Shown here: positions 60,464 through 60,786 of the stretch, one piece after another | How the letters are laid out: each line of letters begins with the position of its first letter | Numbering within the stretch: position 1 is the stretch's first letter | Assembly (NCBI GenBank): GCA_009691845.1 | Contig: SIAJ01000024.1 | Location: 1 to 60,786, forward strand | DNA length: 60,786 nt | DNA from: Gemmataceae bacterium | GTDB taxonomy: Bacteria > Planctomycetota > Planctomycetia > Gemmatales > Gemmataceae | Direction of reading: 5' to 3' | Notes under the pieces: model-generated | Seen by the model: the letters and a program-made list of their open reading frames with translations, nothing else | The model's database searches: none | Told to the model about the DNA's origin: nothing | Position numbers and translations under genes: made by a program

Positions 60464-60786
60464 TCAACGAGTGAGCTTCGCGACACCAACAACCGCTCGG
60501 CTTGTCGGATAGGCGGACGCCGGGCACCAGTGTTCGACGATCATCTGCCCATCGATGATGGTCCAGCGTTCGACGCGATCGTCTTCAAACGTGATAATGG
60601 CCGAGTTGTCCTGGACGACGGCCTTCCCGGCCGATTCGCGGAGAGGTTCCGACTCATGGGCGAAACCATCGGCCTTGACCACACACTTTTCGATCACGCC
60701 GTTGATGAAGGTGACTTGCCAGCGGCCCACGAGGATCGGGTCTGTTCCTGGCGGTAATTGCCTGGCCAACATGGGCATTCCCACGC
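60464..60786 (-). CDS. hypothetical protein, cut by the window end
   Basis: The minus-strand frame is open from the window edge and ends at 60464. The readable 106 residues include G-R-W-Q-V-T-F-I-N-G-V-I-E-K-C, then I-I-T-F-E-D-D-R-V-E-R-W-T, and look like a small beta-barrel or lipocalin-like fold. I recognise no family. The true start may lie outside. It is 8 nt upstream of the SDR gene, so the two are probably one transcript. Confidence 0.55.
   Translation of the reverse strand, partial: VGMPMLARQLPPGTDPILVGRWQVTFINGVIEKCVVKADGFAHESEPLRESAGKAVVQDNSAIITFEDDRVERWTIIDGQMIVEHWCPASAYPTSRAVVGVAKLTR

Noticed and set aside
1..60786. CRISPR arrays, insertion sequences, prophage, tRNA or rRNA genes
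   Set aside because: No regularly spaced direct repeats, no transposase, integrase or phage structural genes, and no cloverleaf or rRNA sequence were seen. The many repeats are isolated inverted repeats.

Overview
The window looks like a chromosomal segment of a planctomycete, most likely of the Gemmataceae. The evidence is lineage-typical gene content: DUF1501, DUF1552 and DUF1592/1588/1585 secreted proteins with planctomycete-type haem motifs, a TIGR03000-like domain, two proteins with the N-terminal R-V-E-x-L-E-x-R motif, a lone formyltransferase of tetrahydromethanopterin C1 chemistry, FHA proteins and a Ser/Thr kinase, and many long intergenic palindromes. Base composition is moderately GC-rich. 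I see no rRNA, tRNA, CRISPR array, transposase or prophage. All calls come from reading the sequence; no database search was run.

Layout. 1-9.7 kb: SdrD_B-repeat surface protein, trypsin-like protease, PL10-type pectate lyase, CrtI-like FAD oxidoreductase, and a secreted protein with a TIGR03000-like domain plus two methyltransferase domains. 9.7-17.5 kb: ArnT-like glycosyltransferase, secreted metallo-beta-lactamase-fold hydrolase, two-half M16 peptidase, a membrane-anchored unknown. 17.5-29.4 kb: ABC exporter pair with a damaged ATPase, DUF1501 protein, 2-hydroxyacid dehydrogenase overlapping a membrane kinase, UbiA-type prenyltransferase, secreted thioredoxin-like protein, then queA, a TlpA-like lipoprotein, mutY and an FHA protein. 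29.6-42.8 kb: orphan solute-binding lipoprotein, unknown lipoprotein, rarA with an overlapping unknown, a nucleotidyltransferase-HD protein, polysaccharide deacetylase, ftr, a coiled-coil protein, an FHA protein and a zinc-ribbon membrane protein. 42.7-45.7 kb: an eda-kdgK-nnrE run for KDPG metabolism and NAD(P)HX repair. 45.9-60.8 kb: a Cys/Lys-rich secreted protein with its own promoter and terminator, a two-gene membrane unit with an HTTM-type protein, an antitoxin next to a broken ParE-like toxin, an Ig-like secreted protein, a ferric-type binding lipoprotein, a secreted hydrolase-like protein, the DUF1592-DUF1552 pair, and an SDR oxidoreductase.

How it fits together: many products are exported (signal peptides, lipoboxes, twin-arginine leaders), consistent with a polymer-degrading planctomycete with a complex envelope. 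Housekeeping genes (queA, mutY, rarA, eda, kdgK, nnrE) are interspersed. Several pairs overlap by 4 nt (ATGA or GTGA), suggesting translational coupling. The most notable points are the lone ftr, the ABC ATPase that has lost its N-terminal strands and its switch histidine, the dead toxin beside a live antitoxin, the Cys/Lys-rich protein unit, and the rich set of unrelated intergenic palindromes, including a 239-bp nested one and a REP-like hairpin with compensatory stem changes.
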